DNA of 64,000 bases, taken from contig JAGMUV010000013.1 in NCBI GenBank assembly GCA_020744425.1, forward strand, positions 682,001-746,000, in the 5' to 3' direction. Under the pieces are notes generated by a model, which ran no database searches, had not been told where the DNA came from, and was given only the letters and a program-made list of their open reading frames with translations. The stretch's first letter is position 1, and the number at the start of each line of letters is the position of its first letter. The stretch comes from Dactylonectria macrodidyma (Eukaryota; Ascomycota; Sordariomycetes; Hypocreales; Nectriaceae). A program made the position numbers and the translations under genes. Below are positions 46,015 through 56,634 of this stretch, piece by piece.

Positions 46015-46189
46015 TATAAGGGTTAGTCTATTAAGGTGTTACATAAGAGGTCTGAAGGTAGGTATAGGGTGGTATGTAAGCGTTTACTTAGTGAGTGCTT
46101 AGCTAGCCCTCGCTGAAGAGCTAGTCTAGCCTATGTCACGTGGCCTCTTATCTAATAAGACCACAGCTCCATCGGCCCTAACTCTTACA
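46015..46189 (-). repeat. right (5') LTR of the nested retrotransposon
   Basis: 175 bp, partner of 38336-38510. It keeps more C and G (for example atgtcacgtggcctc and ccacagctccatcggcc, where the left copy has atattatatagcctc and ctatagctctatcagcc), so it was mutated less. Confidence 0.9.
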
Positions 46190-46555
46190 GCCCATTATCG
46201 CAGTAATGGGCATATATAGTATTAATAGATAGTCCTTCTCGCCACTACTTAAAGATCTAGTCCTTAATATACTCTAAGTCCTTACGGGGCCTCGGCATTA
46301 TGCGAGATATAGATTAAGGGCTTGAGATTATAGTAAAGGTCAGAGTTCATACCTCCTTCTAAGGCTTCTAGCTGTAATATCCCCCTTTAAACCGGCATTA
46401 TCAGAGCTTTAGTACTAATAGAATGGTATTAGTACTGCTTAGTATAGCATCAGCTCTGCTATATTGAAAACAGTGCACTATTATATCAATACTATAACCC
46501 TATATAAAAACGCAGAAAGCCTATATGCGAAATAGCTCTAGTCATTTTCGTACAT
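46190..46555. other. right part of the outer transposon, weakly mutated
   Basis: 366 bp of moderate GC content between the nested retrotransposon and the right inverted repeat. No ORF; a palindromic region gagctttagtactaatag..ctattagtact-like lies around 46410-46435. Confidence 0.5.
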
Positions 46556-46590
46556 GGTTTTATCACCCATGTAGTAATGTGCGACCGTAG
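46556..46590 (-). repeat. right terminal inverted repeat of the outer transposon
   Basis: Ends gtaatgtgcgaccgtag; followed by tagg, the right copy of the putative target duplication. Confidence 0.9.
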
Positions 46591-46594
46591 TAGG

Positions 46595-47367
46595 CACTTG
46601 CACAGCCACCATCGTGAAGCACTATTGACAAAACTCGAAGAGGTGGTTGTGGCTATGCTGCAAGGATACCCAACAACCCCGGCCGACTCAGCCCTGGAGC
46701 CTGATTCAAGTTTTATCTTCGACTTGGGCTCCCACTTTTCTATCAGTCTCTTCTAGCTGTACCTGATTCTCTTCCCGTAGCAAACCCCTGAACTCTTAAA
46801 TTCTAGCAAATTCTAACTTTGAGCTTGTTCTCTTTCGGCGGTATATACCATCTCCAATGCTAGAACTATCCATCGAAGATGTGTACATACGGGAAAAGTA
46901 CGAGGGCGGCTTATCGAACACTGGATGATAACATTGAAAGCCTTGAACAAAGGAGCCAAGCAGCAACAACACCTACGCGTTCGAGAACGAATGTACTACT
47001 CGATGAGGTTCTTAGTTTTCAGCAGACGTGCAGAGTTAATCTGCTCTTAGCTTTGAGGGGTATTGTAGAGCTGAAATAGTTTCGTAACGAAGCTTTTTCT
47101 TGTCCTTAGTATTGATCATCTTGATTAAATCAGAATCGCTATGCTTTCTCGCATATTTTCGCCGCGTCAGTTACAGTCTCCCATTATGCATCTCCTCGCA
47201 TTAGGGAAACACATGACTCAAGGCATCACACGCGATTTAACATCATTTCTCGTCTTCTTCATAAAACTATGTACTAAGTGTTATTTGTACAAATTCATCT
47301 TGCTACACAGCCTTGGATCTTCTCTCATTCCAAAGTTCCCCATGTTTTTACCTATACATTTTCCCCA
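46595..47367. other. intergenic, no supported gene
   Basis: Two short plus-strand ORFs (66 and 76 codons, from 46879 and 47141) lack any recognisable feature. Position fits the 3' untranslated region of the aminopeptidase gene at its right end. Confidence 0.35.
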
Positions 47368-49051
47368 TTAGATCGCGTCGCCACTACCGCCGCAAGGTCC
47401 GGCGTGACCGTGGGCGTGCGAGTCGAGACCCTCCCTCTGGAAGAGCTGAAGGTTATCGGCAGCCCACCGCCTCTTGTTGACGTCGACGGCGTCGATAGAC
47501 TTGAAGCTGATGGCGTACTTGGCGACAGAGTTGGCGATGGCCTTGGTGTTGAGGAGGTAGGCATCGTGGGCCAGGTTGTTGATGTCGTCGCCGGCCTTGT
47601 GGTAGTTGACGTCGTAAGCGACACCAGCCTCGCCGCCGAAGAGCTTGGCCTCGGCCTCAGTCTTGAGGACCTCGGCACCGGTGAAGAGACCGCCGGAGGG
47701 GATGCCGTTCTCGATGAAGGCGGCGTAGTCGGATCGACCGCTAAACTCGGAGGGGACGAAGGGGGTCTTCTTCTTCTTGTAGAACTTCTCGAAGTCGGCC
47801 TCGAGGACGTCGGAGCCGGGGGGGCCGGTGAGGTTGAAGGCGGAACCATCACCGTCGTAGATGCCGTAAATGTAGTTGGGGCTGGCAATCTGGCGTGGGG
47901 GTCAGCATTAGTCAACGTTTACGGAGATTATGACGACAATCATACCATGTCGAAGTTGAGGTAGGCGCGGATCTTAGCGATCTCAGTATCGGAGGTGTTG
48001 AGCTGCTTGATGTAGTAGTAAGAGCCTGGGGAGGTTGGTTAACGTCTGTAAACGATCTCGACAATATAGAAGGATGACATACCCAGCTTTCCGAACTCCT
48101 CGGCACCCCAGAAAGCGAAGCGAACGGCGTTCTTAATCTTGTACTTGGTGAGAGCCTGCGCAACAGCCCAAACACCAACGGTGCCAGAACCATCGTCACT
48201 AAAACGAGCTCTGTTAGCATATGAGAATCTTGTGGCTCAGTTAGGCCGACTCACTTGATACCAGGACCAGCGGCAACCGAGTCTGAGTGTCCACCCAAGA
48301 TGAGAACGTTGTTGTGGTCACCAGTCTTGGTCTCAGCAATGACATTGTAGTTGACACGGTTCTCGGTGACGGCATCGATGTTGAAGTCAACCGTGACATC
48401 GCCAGCAGCGAGAGCGGCGAGGATAGCGACGCTGTCCTCCTGGCTGATGCCCGCGATGGGGGCATAGGCGCCGAACGCGGCGCCGAGGGTGCCGGCGAGA
48501 GACCCGGGGACGTTGTTGTAGACGATGACGCCCACTGCGCCGGCGGCCTTTGCGTTGATCGACTTCTGGGCAAAGGTGCAGCTGCCTCGAGAGACGAATG
48601 CGACGTTTCCAGAGACGGTGGAGGGGTAGTCGGAGGCTTCGCAGCCGACGTTGGAGACGGCGATGAGTGGGCCGACGAAGGAACCGGCTGGCGTGTACGT
48701 CATGATGCCGGATTCGATCTCTGTGCCATCAATGATGATGGTGGAGGTTCCGGAGGAGTACAGCTCAGTGAAGGGCTGCTTGACGACGTCGTAGTAGCCC
48801 GTCTTCTTGAGCGTCTTGTAGAGCCAGTCGACCGTCTCATTGTGGCCCTTGCTGCCGAAGACGCGGGTTCCCCCGTTGGCGTCGGCAAAGTCCTGGAGCT
48901 TCTGGGACCCGGCGAGGAGGTTCTTAAGCTTGATGTCCTTCTGCAGCTTGTCCGACGTCACCAGCGGCTTCTTGGAGTGGCCCTTGTCCTTGGAGGCGTC
49001 GGCCAGGCCGGCCAAGGCCAGGACGACGGAGAAGAGCGTCTGCGTCTTCAT
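47368..49051 (-). CDS. secreted leucine-type aminopeptidase, peptidase family M28
   Basis: Four exons on the minus strand: 49051-48255, 48198-48083, 48025-47946, 47889-47368; introns 56, 57 and 56 nt, phases agree, 504 aa. Signal peptide about residues 1-19 (MKTQTLFSVVLALAGLADAS). A PA (protease-associated) insert lies about 130-230 (VGPLIAVSNVGCEASDYPST, RGSCTFAQKSINAKAAGAVG). The zinc ligands and catalytic residues of M28 are present: His255 and Asp257 in GGHSDSV, Asp267 in INDDGSGT, Glu299-Glu300 in WGAEEFG, Asp330 in YLNFDM and His in YHKAGDD. The first M28 motif is joined across intron 1, which confirms that splice. Family: extracellular Lap2/Y-like aminopeptidases releasing N-terminal residues from peptides, usually induced by protein nutrition. 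C-ending codons suggest strong expression. Confidence 0.92.
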
Positions 49052-52000
49052 GCTGAGGAAGATGGGAAAGGCTGGAAGGGGAGCTTGTGTGGAATGCAGC
49101 CGGAAGCAAGAGCTGTAGAGACGAAGGGAAGCTCCACGAGATTGAGGGCTGGTTGGTCAATTCATATATCCCAGAGCTGTAGCTTGGTCCTCAGGTTGCA
49201 CCAGCTGCGACCGAAGCCCATGTCATTGTCGCGATCTGCACTGCAAAAGGTCCAATGCATTACCTACTGCCCCTCTCGCCCTCCTTCCCCGCGTGATGCA
49301 AGCGGCGAATCAGCCACTGGGACAAGACTCCGAATGTGGCAGTTGTGAGTGTGGTCGGCGATGACCTCGACACGAACTGAAGGGTGTTGAGCGTCAATTG
49401 GCCATTGGGAACTGCCTCATCCAGTAACTATTCCGAGCGCCCCGCGCTGCACAGATGCGAATGCCACTGGGAGCTGGGAACTTTTCAAATGCTCGCACGT
49501 GATGCCGGCCGACTTTGGGATGACTTGGATGACTCTAGGATCAGAATGGCAGGTCGCAGTGGGTGTGTAGCACTGGTAGGGCCTTGGTAGGGTCTTGGCT
49601 GTCCGTGAAGCGAAGCTCTATCTGCCCGTTCCGCAGAGCGATAAGCTACTCAAAAGTACCTGACTAGTAGGCCTACTACACCTTAACAGTCCCTAGTGCA
49701 TAGACAAATCTACCTTCCCAAGGGAAGAAGACGGCATTAACGCATCTGATCAGCGACTGCGCCACCCGATTAACCTTACTTGCAACCATAACCAAGCCGT
49801 GCTAGCCAACCAGCCGTGATCATCCCTGCGATTTCGCAAGGCCAAAGCCGTTCATCATAAATGAGTGGCGATGTGATTGAAATCACGGCAATTCTGACGT
49901 GCTACCACCTCAACCCCGCTCAGCAGTTCAGCACCCTGGTCCTGCGCTATGGCGCCTTTTGCCACCATTTCCTACAATAGAAGGACCATATCCTGCAGCA
50001 TAATAACCATGTCATACAAGTCATACAATTAAAAGGAACCATGTCCTACAGCAGAAGGACCAAAGACGAACCAGCTAATAAGCGGTAACACTGCAACGAG
50101 CCACAAGCGGATGCTGCACCTCGTACCGGCGAGGCGGCCAAGATGGTAATCCTACATCATCCTAGACTGTTGACATGGAATGGGCCGACGGCTGAGTGGG
50201 GTCGTTGATAACGTTGGGAGTTTTCCCGAAGTCAGGGCAAGGATCAGTTTAAAAAAAAAACCTGAACTTCATGCATGTGCGTGATAGCAGGCATCTGCTA
50301 TCGTCATGACCCGTTACCATGATCTCATATAGTACATCTCTACCCAAGTATTTCCCCGTCGTCGCCGAATATGTAAAACACTGGGCTTGATGTTTGGGCC
50401 GAGCTATTAACGCTCTTCTCTCCATTTCCATTCGATAACCTCGTCTCATTTGCGATACTGACTAGCTATACCGCTGCACTCACGCCAATTGCGCAAACTG
50501 AATCCCGCCCAGAACAGTCGTTGCGAATACGAAAGCATCCGGTACTCCCGGTCTCATTGCAATTTCCTTCTCTGCCGACGCGAGGATGTTAGAAAGACCA
50601 AAATCTTTGCATCTTGGATTCTTTTGGCTCTTTTTATGACACCAATCTCATGAGATAGGACCAGCCTCTCGTCTAGGTGTCTATGTGATTAAGTAGGGAG
50701 GCAGGGAACCCTTGTAGCCTCTAATCCTCACCTAACAAAACGGAGCGATAAGTATCAATGTAGTCAAGCCTTGTCGAATGCAGCGAGCACCGCATGGTGA
50801 CAAAAGTTGAATCTAGGCGCATGCTAGCACGCGAGTCCTTAGACTCTGGAGTTACGATCCCGAAACGAAGAGTTCCAAGAGAAGGGGCATGATGTAGTCG
50901 GGAAGCAGCTCATCGCCCTCTCACTTGGCACCCCAGCTTAACCGCATCAACAAGCCGAGAAAAATATGATTGACTACGAATAATTCGTAGCCCACCTGAC
51001 TTCCTACAAACCAGGTAGGAGATTTTACCTCAAAGTCTTTACCTCCAGGACGTGATGCACAAGGTGGACAGCACTTGTTTCTATGCAAGTCTGAAGTGCG
51101 ATTTGGTTGGCTTGGCTTGAATTAAAAATGACAAACGTTTTGGGTCGGGGAGATGAGACTTTTTGCATGGCTCCTTCACGGTTCATGTTGTGAGCTAGAC
51201 CATCTCAACTCATGATCATATACCTACCTCCCGCCATGATTATCCTAACCCGTCCGCTTCTCCCCTCTTATCAACGTTCTATCGATCGGAGTCCCGCTTA
51301 GCAGTTCCCGTGTATTGAGGAATGTTGAAAGTGATTTCATTGAAGACGATTTTAAAGCATACCCAGCGAGAGTAGGGGTGGCAGCCCAGCTACGGTCAAA
51401 TCGTTCCAAACCCGCATGTCTAGTATTTGCCTCTAAAAATAGCAATTCCATCATATCAGCTGCTGTTGTTTCGGCCGTCACTCGCCGGGATGAGCTTCTC
51501 TACAACTGTGGACGGTGCTGCGGGCGCTAACGCAGATGCTGCCAGAGCCCTTTCCCCTCTCAAATTCATGCTGGTGTTCAAGGCTGGCTGCCCTACCAAT
51601 TCTTTGCATCGATGTTATCTGACAAATCTAAGGTACACTTTGGTCGTCCATTGCCGTACTGCCAGGGCTCCTTTCCCTCCATCGCATCTTTCTCTGTTCC
51701 TCTTACGTATGGCCTCGTAGTAAATCGAGCTACGAAATTCAATGGGAGGATGGTCTAACAACTGTCCTCGACAAGCACCCAGAGACTGAGGTCGGGTGGC
51801 GAAGACTCTTCAAAGCTAGACATGAAGGGTGGCGTGACCAGCACGCACACTCCCCAATGCAGATCCACCACTTGAGTCAGAATCCATGTTTGGATTAGAA
51901 ATATATGACTTAGTAACGATGATACTCTGAGTTAGGAGCGCATACTAGTATTAAAAAAGGATTTCCTTCATCTAACTTATGAGTTTGGACTGGCCTACTT

Positions 52001-52563
52001 TAAGGCATGCTAGAGAGGTGCAATGCCACCCGTGATACCGCTCTCTACAACCCTCTGGGAGAAAGGGCTCCAGTAAAAGGTGCTGTTAATGACAACACTC
52101 TTTTTATTTTCAATTCCTAACTCATGGGAGTCCCATTCCCCATTTCCAGTAGTTCTAGCCAGTTCCGCATTCGTCAAAACTTCAGGTGTTCACAACTACC
52201 AACCATACCCAACGCCAAGCCAATCACAACTGCAGGCTATAGGCTACAGCGACGCAACGAAGGTGCCCATAAATATATAACCAAGATTCAGTCATCTTAA
52301 TTGGTTCTCGACGCGTCTTACGATAAAGCGACTAATGCGGGTGAAACCATTCAGCCAATCAAGCACAAGTACAACCAGAAGTCCGCCTCACTTTTGCAAA
52401 AGAACAGCCTCACAGCCCCCCCCGCAAGTACCCGAGTACTTTGTCAAGGTTATTCATAAGTGAGGCGCCTGTCCCAAATCCCATCCCCAAATTCTCTTCT
52501 TTTTTTTACCGCTCATCCTACGAATTTTCTCTTTTATCCACTGGTTCCTACACCCACGACAAA
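49052..52563. other. 3.5-kb intergenic stretch
   Basis: No supported gene. Only short overlapping ORFs without features. A weak direct repeat of cctacarnagaaggaccа-type (cctacaatagaaggacca near 49971 and cctacagcagaaggacca near 50043) is present. The last 120 bp before 52564 is C/T-rich, fitting the leader of the Clr5-ankyrin gene. Confidence 0.35.
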
Positions 52564-55500
52564 ATGGAGGAAGACGCTCAGGAAGAGCTGGACTGGAAAA
52601 AGCATGAGGATGAAATCTCCAATCTGATCATCAATGAAAAGAAAAAGCTCAAAGAGGTTATGCAACACATGGAAAGCACCCACAATTTCATAGCGAGGTG
52701 TGTTCTCGTCCTTGCTGCATGCCTGGAAGAACAATTTCCGACTGAACCATTTGGAACGCCAGCGCACGACAATACAAGTTTCGGTTCTCAAATCTCAAAA
52801 ACGTCAAAGCTGACGAATGGGTATGGATTGGCCAAGAAATTCAACGACGGCGAGTGGAGTCTGGCAAGGAATCGGTGCCTTGTCTTCTCAAGCGACCTCT
52901 GCCAGAAGATCGAGTTGCCCGCGAAACCGCCCGCTATAAACGTAGAATTGGTGAAGCATTGAGTTTACCTGGTAATAGCTCCGATTTGGTATAGATTTAT
53001 TTCATCCGCTTACATTCACAGCTCTACCGAACCCAGCTCCGGACAGGATATCGATCCTAACCCCATCACCGATTGTAGATGCACCAGAAGCCAACACAGA
53101 TCACCAAGCATCCGGATCACGAGTTTCAAATATCCAAACACCACTTGAATCTAGCTTTTTAGAAGCGCTGACACAGGAACCTCCTCTCGAGTTTGGCATG
53201 GAAATGGAATACGGAGCCAGCTTCAACTTCGGTAAGGCGATACAAAAAGCGGTTGTACATGGCTGAATTCAACATGCAGATTTGCAAGCTGTCTATAGTG
53301 GAGTATATATGGACGAGATAAATTGGTCGGAGATACGCATACGGTCTCCAACACCGATATCCATTCATGCACCCAATCCTCTTACGAGCCCACAGGATTT
53401 ACATCAGGTTTCGCCATTCTCTCTGTTAAATGATTTCGGGATGACGAGGCCCCAACCTGGCCTTCTTCTCTTAGCAAACCTACCTTGGTTCAGGTTTCAA
53501 GATGCCCTTAAACAGTATGGTATGACTTTCAAAATGTACCTTCCGGCCCTCGACAGTGCTAATTGTTGTTTGATAGCACACAACATGAATTCTATACCTT
53601 CATTTCCAGATAGTCAACATTCAACCACGTCAACTGTTTCTGTCAATCTTTCAATCGACATAAGACGAGCTGCACTATTGGGTCTCGTTGGTTCCATGCT
53701 AGCCCTTCCAGATCACAGCCATTCCTGCCAACCGCCCCCAGGACTGCCCCTGGCTCATGCTCTCGTTCCCGAAAGATACGAGGGGGAACTCACTCAAATA
53801 TGCAATCAGATTCTTGATCCTTCCACGAGTGGCCCTTCTAGCCTATCATTAATCCTCAGTCTAGCAGCCTATTTTGCGTCCAACAACGCCCTTGATGAAG
53901 TCCGCATGGACAACTTCGTCAAGTGGATTATCGATCAAAAATGCGCCGTTTACCTCACGCAATTTCTACAAATCAATACTTCAACATCTCACGCATTCGC
54001 CCCACAGATTCTTAAGTCGGCCGTTCGGCTCCAAAGCGTCAAACTTCTCACCGCTCTTATGGATCTTGGAGTCAGCTTCAAATCCATTTTGCCTGCTATT
54101 TTCGATATGGACGACTTGAAATTCGTTAAACTGGCGGTTTCCAAAGCTAAACCGGATTGGTTCACGGGGAATACCGGATCCAGATTATTACATATTGCCC
54201 TCCGCAGAAAAGATCTCGATTTGGCTCAAAATCTAGTCGACAATGGAGTAGATCTTAACGGCACCATCGACCTGTGTACTGCTCTATTCCAAAGGGTGAC
54301 TAGCAATGATTTTCCGGGCGTTTCTTTTCTATTGGATCATGGAGTTGACGTCAACAAACTGTCAAACCCGAATAAGGACATGGAAATTCTTGGGCGGAGC
54401 CCGCTTGCAGAGGCAGCTTGGATGAAATATTTTGACATTTTTACCAAGCTCTTGGAAAACGACGCATCTCTAGACTGCTTTGTGTATCCCGACCGGATGG
54501 CTCCCCAGACGATTGTTGAATGGACCTCTATACACTACAGGCCGGCCTACCTTCTGATAAAGACAACGAGAGGGGTAAACGACAACCGCATCACCATTGG
54601 GGACTCGGTAGATGCTGCGAGCCGAGGTCAAGACTATTTCAGGGCTTACGTGGAACGAAACCAAAGCCAAATTTCAACATTACACCTTGAAGAGACATTA
54701 AACGAGTCAATCATACTGGGCTTATTGATCCGTGTGGTAGTCTTGTTGCAATACGGAGTCAGCACAAATCACACTGGAAGGAATCAGCCTCTTACGATCG
54801 CAGCCCGCAGATTATCTGGGAACATGAGACGGACGCACTGTGAATTACTCCTGAAGTTCAATGCAGATGTGAGAGTTGATTGCATTCTGCTGGATGTTGT
54901 CGATGACGTTTATCTGCTTCAAAAGTTAGTTGAATCTGGGGCAAATCTTGACGAGCACGGCCCTAGAGCACTAGTTGTGGCAGCGGGGGGTGGACACGGA
55001 GCTTCTGCAGCTTTCTTACTAGATTGTGGGCTGGATATCAATACTCCTGGACTCTTGTGGAGCCCTCTTCAAGCCGCAGCTATGGATGAAAGGTTGGAAA
55101 TGATGGAATTTCTGCTCGGAAAAGGTGCCGACGTGAATGCCCCAGCATATCCAGTCGAAGGCCGGACAGCTTTGCAAGCCGCACTTGAAAGTGTGAACCC
55201 CATTTCAACCACCGAACTTTTATTAGATCGAGGGGCCGACGTCTCCGCTGAACCTGCTTTGATTCATGGTTTGACAGCTCTCGAGGCTGTGTGTCATAAT
55301 TGGGTATGTGCAGATACTAATCGACTGGCTGCACTGTGCAATAGGCTTCTTGATGCAGGAGCTCCAATCAACCGTCCCAAGGGAGAGCCAAGCTTTGCAA
55401 TACACGGTGCCATTTTGCACGGCTGGGATGATATCCTACACCGTATGCTCGATCCCCAGCGCGGAGCAATCATCAATCACAGATGGCCTCAGAAGGCCGT

Positions 55501-56038
55501 GTCAGATGACAAAACTAAAAAGCACCTACCCTCTTGGGGAGCCATGACACCGCTACAGTTGGCAGCAGGCTTGGTTAGACCAACGGCAATACGAGTTTTG
55601 CTTGAATCAGGGGCAGACGTAAACGAGGCCCCGGCATATGAATTTGGGTTAACTGCTCTGCAGAGAGCCACCTCAATAATGTTTCAAGATATCGAAAATG
55701 TGCAGTTGCTTCTCGACAAAGGAGCAGAGATCAATGCCGAGCCGGCAGCCCGCGGTGGCATCACGGCTTTACAGGGCGCAGCAATTGCTGGCCATATCAC
55801 GGTTGCCAAGTTGTTGATTGAGCAGGGCGCCGAGGTTAATGCAGCACCAGCCGCATTTGAAGGAAGATACGCCATTGAAGGGGCTGCGGAGCACGGTCGC
55901 TTGGACATGGTTCAGCTCCTTTTGAATGCTGGAGCCAAGGGGAACATATCGAGGAGGACCGGTTTCAAATTTTCCATCGAGCTTGCGGAGAAGAATGAGC
56001 ATTTCGCAATTGCAAATCTTTTGAAGAGCTACACCTAG
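52564..56038 (+). CDS. Clr5-domain ankyrin-repeat protein
   Basis: Four exons: 52564-52697, 52763-52971, 53022-53231, 53280-56038; introns 65, 50 and 48 nt, all phases agree, 1103 aa. Start in good context (gacaaaATGgag). The Clr5 domain spans residues about 10-62 and is assembled across intron 1: WKKHEDEISNLIINEKKKLK, EVMQHMESTHNFIA, then SARQYKFRFSNLKNVKADEW. Linker residues about 115-200 are acidic/Pro-rich. From about residue 420 come ankyrin repeats: TGSRLLHIALRRKDLDLAQN, LLDHGVDVNKL, LLGKGADVNAPAYPVEGRTA, LLESGADVNEAP, LLDKGAEINAEPAARGGITA, LIEQGAEVNAAPAAFEGRYA. Clr5 is a fungal DNA-binding-type domain often fused to ankyrins in filamentous ascomycetes. Probably nuclear or signalling; partner unknown. 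The last exon is open for 2759 nt. Confidence 0.88.
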
Positions 56039-56634
56039 GGGTTTTGGACAATGAGAAGTCTATGGTCAAGACTTAATTGTCATCTTTTGTGCTCGGGGAG
56101 TCTGCATCTGAATTACATTTCTAGCTTGACTGCAATTCCTCCTGATGCCTCACAAGCATTTCTGTGTACTGAAGTCCTTATTCATGGTTCCACAAGAACC
56201 AACCTGAAGGAGAAGCCTGAACCTTCCACTGACGCCAAGTCGAGCCAGAAGTGCCAAATAATAAGAGTATTGCTATTTCTACAGTTAATTATTACTATCC
56301 CCATAGCATATCGCAATAGCCTAGAAGCCTAAGTATCATAAAGTTATCTCTAGATTAGCATAATATTTCGAATATTTGTAGTCTTATGATCTGAATTAAG
56401 ATTACTGTTACTAGGTAAGGGCAAGTGGGTTTATTCAGATATGCCATATAGATAACTTAGCGATACTTAATTATATAAATAACAATACTTGATGTGATAT
56501 AAGCTTCATTATACAAGATCTTAGGTCAAAAGGTCCCGTACACTCCCAATTTACCTTGAGCTTAACGTTTTTACATTAATATTTATAAATAACTGTGAAC
56601 ACAGATGAGTCTAAGACCCCATCTTATTTATTCA
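56039..56634. other. intergenic between convergent genes, AT-rich
   Basis: About 600 bp; AT-rich from 56330 to 56600. A 93-codon ORF at 56051 has no recognisable features. Confidence 0.4.

Larger units (their letters stand above)
38336..46189 (-). mobile_element. nested RIP-mutated Ty3/gypsy retrotransposon
   Basis: 7854 bp bounded by two 175-bp direct repeats (38336-38510, 46015-46189). The flanking pentamers are gctca (38331-38335) and gccca (46190-46194), one C-to-T change apart, as expected of a 5-bp target duplication hit by RIP. LTR ends are tataaggg..cttata on the left and tataaggg..cttaca on the right, so the original TG..CA ends are partly mutated. Minus orientation: the reverse-transcriptase remnants read on the minus strand, and a purine tract (aagagagagggaga on that strand, about 38514-38529) lies next to the left LTR, which is therefore the 3' LTR. 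All frames are full of stops. The right LTR and the 390 bp beyond it are less AT-rich than the rest. Confidence 0.88.
35157..46590. mobile_element. RIP-mutated outer DNA transposon with nested retrotransposon
   Basis: 35-bp terminal inverted repeats at 35157-35191 and 46556-46590 (one mismatch), starting ctacggtcgcacattactac, are flanked by tagg on both sides (35153-35156 and 46591-46594), a likely 4-bp target duplication; a TA duplication with the repeat starting two or three bases further in is the alternative reading. Almost the whole interior is A/T with ta dominating and very few ca/tg dinucleotides, the RIP signature. Without the nested retrotransposon (38336-46189) the element is about 3.6 kb. 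No transposase motif could be read through the mutations, so the superfamily is open. Confidence 0.85.

Noticed and set aside
35157..46590. Helitron or Starship element
   Set aside because: Clear terminal inverted repeats exclude a Helitron, and no tyrosine recombinase (captain) gene is visible at an edge.
47278..47964. 228-codon ORF on the plus strand
   Set aside because: Antisense to the last aminopeptidase exon; Val/Gly/Asp-rich shadow.
48287..49348. 353-codon ORF on the plus strand
   Set aside because: Antisense to the aminopeptidase exon 1, low complexity by codon bias.
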